64,000 nt of DNA from Desertivirga xinjiangensis (lineage in GTDB: Bacteria > Bacteroidota > Bacteroidia > Sphingobacteriales > Sphingobacteriaceae), in assembly GCF_024436435.1 (NCBI RefSeq), contig NZ_JAFMZP010000003.1, positions 372,001 to 436,000 on the forward strand. The letters run 5' to 3'. The notes below the pieces were generated by a model. It was not told where the DNA came from. It did no database searches and saw only the letters and a list, made by a program, of their open reading frames with translations. Positions within the stretch are counted from its first letter, which is position 1; each line of letters starts with the position of its first letter. Below, piece after piece: positions 44,873-52,817 of this stretch. Position numbers and translations under genes: made by a program.

Positions 44873-45433
44873 CTATTTTACCCGTTCAATATAATCGCCT
44901 GTACGTGTATCAACGCGTACCTTTTCACCCTGATTTATAAACAAAGGCACTCTGATTTCAACACCCGTTTCGACAGTAGCATATTTGGTTGCGTTAGTTG
45001 AGGTGTCACCTTTAACCGCCGGTTCAGTGTAAGTGATTTCAAGTTCAACACTTGTTGGCGCCTGAGCCATGATAGGTTCGTCACTTTCAAAAGCTATAAT
45101 TACATTCATTCCTTCTTTAAGGAATTTTGCAGCATCTCCGAATAACTGTTTTGGGATATTAAACTGTTCAAAAGAAGTATTGTCCATAACCACAAAAAAT
45201 TCACCGTCAGGGTACAGGTATTGATAATCGTTTGTTTCTACTCTGCAGATCTCTACCTCTTCATCCGTGCGGAAACGGTATTCTACCAATTTTCCTGACT
45301 TAACATTTCTCATTCTTGCCTGATAAAATGCACGAAGGTTACCTGGTGTACGGTGGATAAATTCTTCAACCGCTACCAATTCGCCATTAAAACGTAGAAT
45401 GTTACCGTTTTTAATATCTGAAGCCTTAGCCAT
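44873..45433 (-). CDS. efp: Translation elongation factor P with Asn at the tip position
   Basis: Rescues ribosomes stalled at polyproline stretches. The three OB-type domains are visible: the N-terminal KOW-like domain (1-62), the central domain (about 65-125) and the C-terminal domain closing with TRTGDYIERVK. The hallmark VYTEP-like string (ITYTEPAVKGDT) is present. The loop that normally carries the modified Lys or Arg (PGKGQAF in E. coli) reads TPGNLRAF, putting Asn32 at the tip. Length 186 aa. It has its own promoter (45455-45462) and terminator. The variant loop is a property of this lineage's proteins rather than a defect, to my recollection. Confidence 0.95.
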   Translation of the reverse strand: MAKASDIKNGNILRFNGELVAVEEFIHRTPGNLRAFYQARMRNVKSGKLVEYRFRTDEEVEICRVETNDYQYLYPDGEFFVVMDNTSFEQFNIPKQLFGDAAKFLKEGMNVIIAFESDEPIMAQAPTSVELEITYTEPAVKGDTSTNATKYATVETGVEIRVPLFINQGEKVRVDTRTGDYIERVK

Positions 45434-45454
45434 AAAATTTTTAGGTTTAAAGGT

Positions 45455-45462
45455 GCAAAGAT
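45455..45462 (-). promoter_or_regulatory. -7 element of the efp promoter
   Basis: Minus-strand TATCTTTG matches TAnnTTTG exactly, 22 bases before the efp start. A weaker TTTC stands near -33. Confidence 0.55.
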
Positions 45463-45475
45463 ATAATTAAAATAA

Positions 45476-46111
45476 TTATTTGAAATCGGTAATATTGAGC
45501 CGGGATGAGCAGAAGTCGTATTCATGCTCCTGGTTAGAACACACGATAACGATTCTATCAGCCGTGAAATCTTTGATGAAACTTTTATACCAGGAAATCC
45601 CCTGGTTGTCAAGGTTGGCAGTAGGTTCATCCAAAAGCAAGACAGGCGTGTCTGAGCAAAAAGCTAGGACCAGCTTGGTTCGCTGTTTCATGCCAGAAGA
45701 GAAGTATTTTACCTGCTTGTGCCTAGATCGTTCGAATCCTAGCAGATCTATCACAGCATTTGCCGTAAGATTTCCTTTGTACTTCTTAAAACTAAAATGA
45801 AAATCTATCAGTTCTTGGAGACTGAGTTCTTCAATAAGCTCAAGATAAGGGGTTGCTATACTTAGCTCATTGAAGATGGTATCTTCGTCGAGTACCTTTT
45901 CCTTGTGGTAGGATACCTTTCCTTCGGAAGTAGTAAGATTTCCTGCAATTATTTGCAGCAAAGTGGATTTTCCGGAACCATTATGCCCTAATATCGCATA
46001 CGAATTACCTGTGGAAAAGGTAAAATTAATGTTCCTGAAAATCCACTCACGATTATAACGCCGGCCGATATGCTCGAGTTGTATCTTCATACCTGCGCCG
46101 CTGCTCGTCAT
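45476..46111 (-). CDS. ABC transporter ATP-binding protein of the lipid A operon
   Basis: Cytosolic ATPase subunit. It has Walker A GHNGSGKST (42-50), the signature SSGMKQRTKL, Walker B VLLLDEPTAN and the switch His region near the end. Only 211 aa and no transmembrane part, so the permease is encoded elsewhere. An internal ATG at 46090 (Met8) would match the common MKIQLEHIG start. It is one base from the lpxA stop on the same strand, so it belongs to the lpxD-lpxC/fabZ-lpxA operon, which hints at envelope-lipid or lipoprotein export but does not prove it. The closest analogues are small CcmA- or LolD-like ATPases. Confidence 0.88.
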   Translation of the reverse strand: MTSSGAGMKIQLEHIGRRYNREWIFRNINFTFSTGNSYAILGHNGSGKSTLLQIIAGNLTTSEGKVSYHKEKVLDEDTIFNELSIATPYLELIEELSLQELIDFHFSFKKYKGNLTANAVIDLLGFERSRHKQVKYFSSGMKQRTKLVLAFCSDTPVLLLDEPTANLDNQGISWYKSFIKDFTADRIVIVCSNQEHEYDFCSSRLNITDFK

Positions 46112-46112
46112 T

Positions 46113-46895
46113 TTATGCGCCGGTAAAACCCTTCATAATCCCACGGTTAGAGTTCCTGATAAAGTCCAGGATCTCATCGCGGACTTCTGTTGGCTGATGC
46201 TCAGCTTCAATGAGGTCAAGTGCGGTCGTGATATTGTATTTTTTAACAAAGAGGGTACGGTAAATATCCTGTATCTCGTTAATTTCATCTGAGGAAAAGC
46301 CTCTTCTCCTTAATCCGACAGAGTTAATGCCTACGTAAGATAAGGGCTCACGCGCCGCTTTAACATATGGGGGGACGTCTTTACGAACTAACGAACCTCC
46401 CGTCACAAAGGCATGAGAACCGATATGGCAAAACTGGTGGATAGCTACCATTCCGGCAAGCACTACATTATCGCCAACTGTAACATGTCCGGCAATAGTT
46501 GTATTATTAGAGAATATACAGTTATTACCAACAAGGCAGTCGTGTGCTACGTGGCAATAGGCCATGATAAGGCAGTTCTTACCGATAACGGTTTTCCAGC
46601 GGTCTTTTGTTCCCCTGTTAATAGTTACGCACTCCCGTATAGTGGTATTATCACCGATCTCTACGGTTGTATCTTCTCCGGCAAATTTTAAGTCCTGTGG
46701 TGCTGCTGAAATAACGGCTCCTGGAAATATCCGGCAATTTTTGCCTATACGGGCACCATCCATGATGGTGACGTTAGGACCAATCCAGGTACCCTCGCCG
46801 ATTTCAACATTCTTGTGAATAGTTACAAAAGGCTCGATCACCACATTGTCTGCAATTTTTGCCTGAGGATGGATATATGCTAAGGGTTGAATCAT
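46113..46895 (-). CDS. lpxA: UDP-N-acetylglucosamine acyltransferase
   Basis: First step of lipid A synthesis, adding a hydroxyacyl chain from acyl-ACP to the 3-OH of UDP-GlcNAc. The left-handed beta-helix is visible as repeated hexapeptides (such as IEPFVTIHKNVEIGEGTWIG in the first third), with the catalytic His in AYCHVAHDC and the C-terminal helical region carrying SDEINEIQDIYRTLF. 260 aa, typical. It lies 5 bases after lpxC/fabZ and 1 base before the ABC ATPase gene. The order lpxD-lpxC/fabZ-lpxA is the usual one for this phylum. Confidence 0.96.
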   Translation of the reverse strand: MIQPLAYIHPQAKIADNVVIEPFVTIHKNVEIGEGTWIGPNVTIMDGARIGKNCRIFPGAVISAAPQDLKFAGEDTTVEIGDNTTIRECVTINRGTKDRWKTVIGKNCLIMAYCHVAHDCLVGNNCIFSNNTTIAGHVTVGDNVVLAGMVAIHQFCHIGSHAFVTGGSLVRKDVPPYVKAAREPLSYVGINSVGLRRRGFSSDEINEIQDIYRTLFVKKYNITTALDLIEAEHQPTEVRDEILDFIRNSNRGIMKGFTGA

Positions 46896-46900
46896 TCTGA

Positions 46901-48304
46901 CTAACTTTCTTTAACTTTTACAATTTGGGCCATTAATTCAGCTTCAACAACAATTCTTTCTCCAACCATTCCAATTCCTTTCATCTGAGCGATTCCCCGG
47001 CGTATCGGTGCCAGCAGGTCGCATCGGAAAATTAAGGTGTCGCCAGGTATTACTTTATCTTTGAAGCGTGCATTTTCTATTTTCAAAAACAAAGTTAACC
47101 AGTTTTCTGGGTCTGGAACAGTATTTAGTACTAAAATTCCTCCCGTTTGTGCCATCGCTTCGATCTGAAGTACACCCGGAAAAATAGGAGAACCAGGAAA
47201 ATGCCCCTTAAACAAGTCTTCGTTCATAGTGACATTTTTCACGCCAACTACGTGGCTTTTAGTTAGTTCTAGTATTTTGTCAACGAGAAGGAACGGTTGC
47301 CTGTGCGGAAGGATGTTCATAATTTGAACCGTATCATACACGGGCGTAGCATTAGGGTTATAAACCTTAACCATCTTTTTGCTTCGTTCTTTCTTAATCT
47401 GAGCCTTGATCCTTTTTGCAAAAGCAACGTTTGCAGCGTGACCTGGCCTCGCCGCCATGATATGACCGCGAAGAGGCACACCTACCAATGCAAGATCCCC
47501 AATCATATCAAGGAGTTTATGACGCGCAGGTTCGTTTTGATGCCTCAGTTCAATGTTATTCAAAATACCTTCTCTTGCAACATCAATGTCTTCGCGGTTG
47601 AAAAGAACGGCCAAATGTTTAAGCTCTTCCTTACTCACGTCTTTATCAACAACCACGATGGCATTATTAAGATCGCCCCCTTTAATCAGGTTATGTTTCA
47701 ACAATGCTTCAAGCTCGTGAAGAAAGCAGAACGTGCGGCTTGAGGAGATTTCTTTTTTGAAGTCGGTTATTGTGGTAATTGCTGCATGCTGACTTCCCAG
47801 TACAGGCGAATTGTAATCGATCATACAGGTAAAACGATAGTCGCTATCCAAAGGCATTGCTACCATTTCCACTTTCCTGTCGGGTTCGGTATAATGGATA
47901 TTGTAGGGAATATGGTAGTATTCCCTTTCGGCATCCTGTTCCACGAACCCTACTTTTTCTAAGGCTTCAATAAACAAAATGGAACTTCCATCCATGATAG
48001 GAGTTTCTGGCCCGTCTAGTTCAATTAACACATTGTCTACTTCCAGCCCAACCAAAGAAGCAAGCACATGCTCGATCGTGCTTACGCTGGCGCCGTTTTG
48101 GGAAATGGTTGTTCCTCTGGATGTATCAGTAACGTTATCTACATCGGCATCTATTACTGGCTGCCCTGCAACATCAACCCTCTTAAATTTATAGCCATGA
48201 TTCTCCGGAGCTGGTTTGAAGGTCATATTAACAGGCTCGCCTGTATGTAATCCTGAACCTGATACGGTAATTTCCGATTTTATAGTACGTTGTCTAACAT
48301 TCAT
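46901..48304 (-). CDS. lpxC/fabZ: Bifunctional UDP-3-O-acyl-N-acetylglucosamine deacetylase / 3-hydroxyacyl-ACP dehydratase
   Basis: Fusion of two enzymes. Residues about 1-305 are LpxC, the zinc deacetylase committing lipid A synthesis: SGSGLHTG, the first zinc His79 in EHVLASL, and the HKLLDMIGDLAL string with His and Asp ligands. Residues about 325-467 are FabZ: LPHRQPFLLVDK, GHFPGSPIFPG with the catalytic His and QIEAMAQ with the catalytic Glu. The fusion is the normal form in Bacteroidota and gives fixed stoichiometry of lipid A and fatty-acid enzymes that share the hydroxyacyl-ACP pool. It lies between lpxD and lpxA. Confidence 0.97.
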   Translation of the reverse strand: MNVRQRTIKSEITVSGSGLHTGEPVNMTFKPAPENHGYKFKRVDVAGQPVIDADVDNVTDTSRGTTISQNGASVSTIEHVLASLVGLEVDNVLIELDGPETPIMDGSSILFIEALEKVGFVEQDAEREYYHIPYNIHYTEPDRKVEMVAMPLDSDYRFTCMIDYNSPVLGSQHAAITTITDFKKEISSSRTFCFLHELEALLKHNLIKGGDLNNAIVVVDKDVSKEELKHLAVLFNREDIDVAREGILNNIELRHQNEPARHKLLDMIGDLALVGVPLRGHIMAARPGHAANVAFAKRIKAQIKKERSKKMVKVYNPNATPVYDTVQIMNILPHRQPFLLVDKILELTKSHVVGVKNVTMNEDLFKGHFPGSPIFPGVLQIEAMAQTGGILVLNTVPDPENWLTLFLKIENARFKDKVIPGDTLIFRCDLLAPIRRGIAQMKGIGMVGERIVVEAELMAQIVKVKES

Positions 48305-48328
48305 ATCTGATGTAATCAGCTGTTTTCT

Positions 48329-49360
48329 TTAATTTTTTTCTTTTAGTTTCCGCTCGAGCGCCTCAATTTTGCGCTCCAGTTCAGGAAGCCTGTTAAGTAC
48401 CACCTGTGCACGCATATGATTGGTATAAGAAGTAAAAGGGGCACCTGCCCACTTCTTTCCTTCCTCCTCGATAGAGCGGTTGATTCCTGACTTTGCTTGT
48501 ATTTGGGTGCCTTTAGCAAGGGATATGTGACCTACAATACCTACCTGACCACCAATTACCGATTGTTCACCTACTTTTGCACTGCCCGATATGCCTGTTT
48601 GTGAAGCAATAACAGTATTTTTTCCGATCTCTACATTATGTGCCAACTGTATAAGATTGTCCAGTTTCACACCCTTTCGTATGATAGTAGAACCCATGGT
48701 AGCACGGTCTATAGAAGTATTTGATCCGATCTCCACATCGTCTTCAATAACCACATTACCTATCTGACTCACCTTGGTATAGCTTCCGTCAGCCTGAGGA
48801 GCGAATCCGAACCCGTCGCTGCCGATTACGGTACTTGAATGGATGATCACACGATTAGCAATCTGACAATCCTCATAGACTTTTACGCCTGAAAATAATG
48901 TACAGTCATTTCCCAACTTAACGTTATCTCCCAGGTAAGTCTGAGGATATATCTTACAATTATCACCGACAACCACATTGGCACCTATATAGGCAAAAGC
49001 TCCAATATATACATCCTTACCTATAGTAGCAGACGGATGGATGAATGAAGGCTGTTCAATTCCAACTTTGTTTAACCTTAGCGTGTTATATTTTTCCAGC
49101 AAAATTGAAAAAGCACTGTAGGCATCTTTAACCCTTATTAATGTGGTACTTACAGGGGCAGACGGAATGAAGCTTTCATTGATGATGACCACCGAAGCTT
49201 TGGTTTCATACAAAAATGACTCGTACTTTGGGTTGGCCAGAAATGACAAGGAACCTTCACCGGCATCTTCTATTTTCCCTAATTGATTTACTGTAACGTC
49301 AGGATTTCCATCCACACTACCATTCAGTAAATTTCCAATTTGTTGGGCAGTAAATTGCAT
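48329..49360 (-). CDS. lpxD: UDP-3-O-acylglucosamine N-acyltransferase
   Basis: Third lipid A step, adding the N-linked hydroxyacyl chain. An N-terminal uridine-binding domain (about 1-100; FTAQQIGNLLNGSV, SFLANPKYESFLY) is followed by a left-handed beta-helix of hexapeptide repeats (about 105-300; QLAHNVEIG holds the catalytic His) and a C-terminal helix with the ELERKIEALERKLKEKN coiled stretch. 343 aa, normal. It is the first gene of the lipid A operon; a textbook Bacteroidota promoter ends just at its ATG. Confidence 0.96.
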   Translation of the reverse strand: MQFTAQQIGNLLNGSVDGNPDVTVNQLGKIEDAGEGSLSFLANPKYESFLYETKASVVIINESFIPSAPVSTTLIRVKDAYSAFSILLEKYNTLRLNKVGIEQPSFIHPSATIGKDVYIGAFAYIGANVVVGDNCKIYPQTYLGDNVKLGNDCTLFSGVKVYEDCQIANRVIIHSSTVIGSDGFGFAPQADGSYTKVSQIGNVVIEDDVEIGSNTSIDRATMGSTIIRKGVKLDNLIQLAHNVEIGKNTVIASQTGISGSAKVGEQSVIGGQVGIVGHISLAKGTQIQAKSGINRSIEEEGKKWAGAPFTSYTNHMRAQVVLNRLPELERKIEALERKLKEKN

Positions 49361-49364
49361 CAGG

Positions 49365-49395
49365 CAAATTTATAGGTTATTAGTTTATGAACAAA
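49365..49395 (-). promoter_or_regulatory. lpxD operon promoter, textbook -33/-7 with no leader
   Basis: On the minus strand TTTG (49392-49395), a 19-base spacer and TAAATTTG (49365-49372) match the Bacteroidota consensus exactly. The -7 element ends 4 bases before the ATG (49360), so transcription should start at or within a few bases of the start codon. Confidence 0.82.
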
Positions 49396-49446
49396 TTTTA
49401 AGACTCTGACTTGAAAAAGAGTTTGAGTTTGTTCGTACTTGGTTAA

Positions 49447-50670
49447 TTATAAGTCTTTTACGTGGCAAAGGATGTGCTTTTTGACCGTTTTTGCAAGTGC
49501 TTCGAGATTAGAATTGTCAGAAGCAGCTGCAATATCCATTATTGAACCATCCTTCATCAGCAAATTTATGTTTCCATCATCCACACGATATGCATTGTTT
49601 TTTATTGTGTTTGTGAACACAAAATAAGAAGCTTCTTCTACATTTACACTATATCTCGTCATTGCTTTTTCAATCAGGGCATTAATGCGTTCTGGAGGCG
49701 GAGCTTCATTGGATATTTCCACATGATAAAGGTTCCTGCTTATTAAATTACGACATAATTGCGATAATATTTTATCATCGGCCGATGCCCATACTTTAAC
49801 AGATGTGTAAATATCAAAATCATCCAGTGACGAAAAGCATTCAAGGTGCTTCGGATCGTTTTCGAAATCCTTCTTTCTGATGGTATTGTTCAGAAAATGA
49901 GCAAAGTTAGGGGTAGCAAAAAGGTCCATCCCGTTCATTGTAAGTTGTTTGGCTCTCTCAAGGATCTTTACTAAAAGTTGTTCTGCAGCAATCACAGCTT
50001 TGTGAAGGTACACTTGCCAATACATTAGTCTGCGGGCAATCAAAAACTTTTCGATTGAATAAATGCCTTTTTCCTCAATCACAATCTGTCCCTGACTAAC
50101 ATCGAGCATTTTAATTATGCGGTCAAAACCGATAATGCCTTCGGATACCCCGGTGAAGAAGCTGTCCCGGTTAAGGTAATCCATTCTGTCCAGATCAAGC
50201 TGTCCAGAAACCAACTGGTACAAAAAGGTTTTTTGATAACTATTGTTGAAGATCTTAAGAGCAAGGCTAAGCCGCCCCCCAAACTGTCGGTTGAGGTTGT
50301 TCATGAGGAGGCTCGAAATGTGTTCATGCGAGATCCCCTCAACGATGGTATGTTCAAGGGCATGCGAAAAAGGCCCATGACCAATGTCGTGTAGAAGAAT
50401 TGCTATCGTCACGGCCTCTTCTTCTTCGTCCGTTATCTCGCGACCTTTACTTTTAAGGGTTTCTATGGCCATTCCCATTAGGTGCATTGCCCCCAGCGCA
50501 TGGTGGAAACGGGTATGCAGAGCACCCGGATATACCAGATGAGTCATTCCCAATTGTTTTATATTTCGCAAACGCTGGAAATAAGGATGCTCAATAAGAT
50601 CAAATATTAAATCGGAATGGATACTTATAAAACCGTAAACCGGATCGTTGATTATTTTTTTCTTGTTCAA
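49447..50670 (-). CDS. HD-domain phosphohydrolase
   Basis: Cytosolic metal-dependent phosphohydrolase. HD motifs are visible: RFHHALGAMH with His56 and His57 and LLHDIGHGPFSH with the His-Asp pair at 94-95; the later DLDRMDYLNRD string is also typical of the dNTPase-like subgroup (dGTPase/SAMHD1-type). Length 407 aa. The protein begins MNKKKIINDPVYGF as usual for the family, but the codon at 50670 is TTG; the first internal ATG is at Met42 and would delete conserved sequence. It is divergent from porX and 86 bases upstream of lpxD on the same strand. The substrate is not known. Confidence 0.88.
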   Translation of the reverse strand: MNKKKIINDPVYGFISIHSDLIFDLIEHPYFQRLRNIKQLGMTHLVYPGALHTRFHHALGAMHLMGMAIETLKSKGREITDEEEEAVTIAILLHDIGHGPFSHALEHTIVEGISHEHISSLLMNNLNRQFGGRLSLALKIFNNSYQKTFLYQLVSGQLDLDRMDYLNRDSFFTGVSEGIIGFDRIIKMLDVSQGQIVIEEKGIYSIEKFLIARRLMYWQVYLHKAVIAAEQLLVKILERAKQLTMNGMDLFATPNFAHFLNNTIRKKDFENDPKHLECFSSLDDFDIYTSVKVWASADDKILSQLCRNLISRNLYHVEISNEAPPPERINALIEKAMTRYSVNVEEASYFVFTNTIKNNAYRVDDGNINLLMKDGSIMDIAAASDNSNLEALAKTVKKHILCHVKDL

Positions 50671-50765
50671 AGTTGTAGTCCCGCTGCAAAAATTGTTAAA
50701 TTTAATGATACAAAAAACAGCTTAAAGTGTTATACCTTGGCTGAATACTAAATAATAGGAAAAAA

Positions 50766-52319
50766 ATGCAGGAAACAACAATCCTTTGGGCGGATGACGA
50801 AATAGATTTATTAAAGCCTCATATATTGTTACTCAATGATAAAGGTTATAAAGTCACCACGTTCACAAATGGAAACGATGCACTGGATGCGTTTAAAAAA
50901 GGGTATTTCGATTTAGTTTTCCTTGACGAAAACATGCCTGGACTTACCGGGTTGGAAACCCTTTCTGAAATTAAAAATATAAGCCCCGATACTCCGGTTG
51001 TCTTAATCACTAAAAACGAGGAGGAACACTTGATGGAGGATGCAATAGGTTCAAAGATCGATGATTATTTGATTAAGCCGGTTAATCCGAAACAAGTACT
51101 CCTTACAATCAAAAAGCTTACTGAGAATAAGAGACTGATAAGTGAAAAGACCTCGATGGCCTACCAGCAGGACTTCAGGAACCTGGGCATGACCCTTAAC
51201 GAAAGTTTGAGTTTTAGCGAATGGGTGGATGTCTATAAGAAGCTGGTATTTTGGGAGCTTTCCTTAGAAAAGCTTGAGGATGCGGGCATGCATGAGATAC
51301 TTACCCTGCAAAAGGCTGAAGCCAACACGCAATTCTCGAAGTTTATTGAGAAAAATTATTTGAATTGGGTGAAAAATCCGGACGAGGGCCCACTCATGTC
51401 AAACCAGTTGTTACGAAAACGATTATTTCCGGCTCTCGAAAGTAACAAGCCGACCTTCTTTATTTTAATCGACAATTTGCGTTACGACCAATGGAAGATA
51501 ATAAATCCATTGATTACAGAACATTTCAGGATGGATGAAGAAGATACTTACTTCAGCATATTACCTACAGCCACGCAGTATGCGCGAAATTCGATCTTTT
51601 CCGGATTGATGCCTTTGGACATGGAAAAACGCTTTCCGTCGATGTGGCAGAACGACGAAGACGAAGGGGGTAAAAATCTTTTTGAAGAACAGTTCCTTGC
51701 AGACCATATCCAGCGCACATTGAGACGAGAAGTGAAGCATTCTTATACTAAAGTGCTCACCTTTGAACAAGGGAAAGATGTAGTGGAGAACTTAAACAAC
51801 CTGATGGGCAATGAATTGAATGTGATCGTTTACAATTTTGTTGACATGCTATCTCATGCCCGTACGGATATGGCTATGATCAGGGAACTAGCCAATGATG
51901 AGGCTGCTTACCGGTCATTAACGCTTTCGTGGTTTGAGCACTCGCCTTTGCTTGAGGCTCTTAAAAAGTTATCACAGAAAAATGTAAAACTGATAATCAC
52001 TACTGATCATGGCACTATCCGGGTAAAACATCCCAGTAAAGTCATAGGCGACCGGAACACCAACACGAATTTGCGCTATAAACAAGGCAAGAATTTGAAT
52101 TTTAACGCAAAGGAGGTGTTCCATATCAAGAATCCTCACGAGGCATTGCTGCCAAAATTACACGTAAGCTCCAGTTTTATCTTTACCAAAGAAGACGGTT
52201 ATTTTGTCTACCCTAATAATTACAATCAGTTTGTAAATTATTACAACGAAACGTTTCAGCATGGCGGTATTTCTTTAGAAGAGATGATAGTTCCCTATGT
52301 TACTTATAGCAGTAAATAG
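50766..52319 (+). CDS. porX: Response regulator fused to a PglZ (alkaline phosphatase-like) domain, PorX type
   Basis: Regulator of type IX secretion in Porphyromonas and relatives. Residues 1-125 are a receiver domain: acidic pair Asp10/Asp11, phospho-acceptor Asp54 in VFLDENMPG, and Lys104 in YLIKPVNP. A helical linker leads to a PglZ domain (about 225-515) with metal-site strings FFILIDNLRYDQW, FSILPTATQYARNSIFSG (candidate nucleophile Thr) and TTDHGTIRV. PorX of P. gingivalis hydrolyses oligonucleotides and interacts with the sensor PorY and SigP; no porY gene is next to this one. The 517-aa length fits PorX. It is divergent from the HD gene and followed after 20 bases by tsaE. Confidence 0.9.
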   Translation: MQETTILWADDEIDLLKPHILLLNDKGYKVTTFTNGNDALDAFKKGYFDLVFLDENMPGLTGLETLSEIKNISPDTPVVLITKNEEEHLMEDAIGSKIDDYLIKPVNPKQVLLTIKKLTENKRLISEKTSMAYQQDFRNLGMTLNESLSFSEWVDVYKKLVFWELSLEKLEDAGMHEILTLQKAEANTQFSKFIEKNYLNWVKNPDEGPLMSNQLLRKRLFPALESNKPTFFILIDNLRYDQWKIINPLITEHFRMDEEDTYFSILPTATQYARNSIFSGLMPLDMEKRFPSMWQNDEDEGGKNLFEEQFLADHIQRTLRREVKHSYTKVLTFEQGKDVVENLNNLMGNELNVIVYNFVDMLSHARTDMAMIRELANDEAAYRSLTLSWFEHSPLLEALKKLSQKNVKLIITTDHGTIRVKHPSKVIGDRNTNTNLRYKQGKNLNFNAKEVFHIKNPHEALLPKLHVSSSFIFTKEDGYFVYPNNYNQFVNYYNETFQHGGISLEEMIVPYVTYSSK

Positions 52320-52328
52320 TTTGCTGAT

Positions 52329-52336
52329 TATCTTTG
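52329..52336 (+). promoter_or_regulatory. -7 element of the tsaE promoter
   Basis: TATCTTTG matches TAnnTTTG exactly and ends 3 bases before the ATG at 52340, predicting a leaderless mRNA. It lies just after the porX stop. Confidence 0.5.
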
Positions 52337-52339
52337 TGT

Positions 52340-52756
52340 ATGGAATATTGTGTCTCTTCAGTATCAGAACTTAAGGATGTTGCCCAAAAGATATTGAATT
52401 TTGCAGAAAGAGAACGGGTTTTTTTGTTTTTTGGAGAAATGGGTGCTGGCAAAACCACCTTTATTAAAGAGCTATGCAGTACCCTGGGAGTAAGTGATAT
52501 TACTTCAAGCCCAACTTTTTCAATAGTTAACGAATACAATTCGCAACAAGGGCCGGTATATCATTTTGATTTTTACCGCTTGAAAAACGAATCTGAAGCG
52601 CTTGATCTTGGTTATGAAGATTACTTCTATTCAGGAAATTTCTGCTTCATTGAATGGTCAGAAAAAATCCCGAATCTGTTGCCTCCTCAATCAATTACTG
52701 TTAAAATTGAGGTAGTTAATGATGATCAAAGACTAATTATGGTTAACAAAAAATAG
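52340..52756 (+). CDS. tsaE: tRNA threonylcarbamoyladenosine biosynthesis ATPase TsaE
   Basis: ATPase partner of TsaB and TsaD in making t6A37 on ANN-decoding tRNAs. It has the Walker A motif GEMGAGKTTF, switch string SSPTFSIVNEY, HFDFYRL and the FIEWSEKI string with the conserved Trp-Ser-Glu. The length of 138 aa from the ATG at 52340 is usual; a TTG at 52334 could add two residues. It follows porX by 20 bases and has its own -7 element, and the alanine dehydrogenase gene follows on the same strand. Cytosolic and probably essential. Confidence 0.95.
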   Translation: MEYCVSSVSELKDVAQKILNFAERERVFLFFGEMGAGKTTFIKELCSTLGVSDITSSPTFSIVNEYNSQQGPVYHFDFYRLKNESEALDLGYEDYFYSGNFCFIEWSEKIPNLLPPQSITVKIEVVNDDQRLIMVNKK

Positions 52757-52817
52757 AAAGACTATCTATTAATATTAAAGCTATTTTGTATTTTTCATCC
52801 CAATTGAATCTTAAATA

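Noticed and set aside
47297-47743. 148-codon open frame on the plus strand inside lpxC/fabZ
   Set aside because: Antisense shadow of a clearly coding gene, with no promoter and no recognisable protein character.
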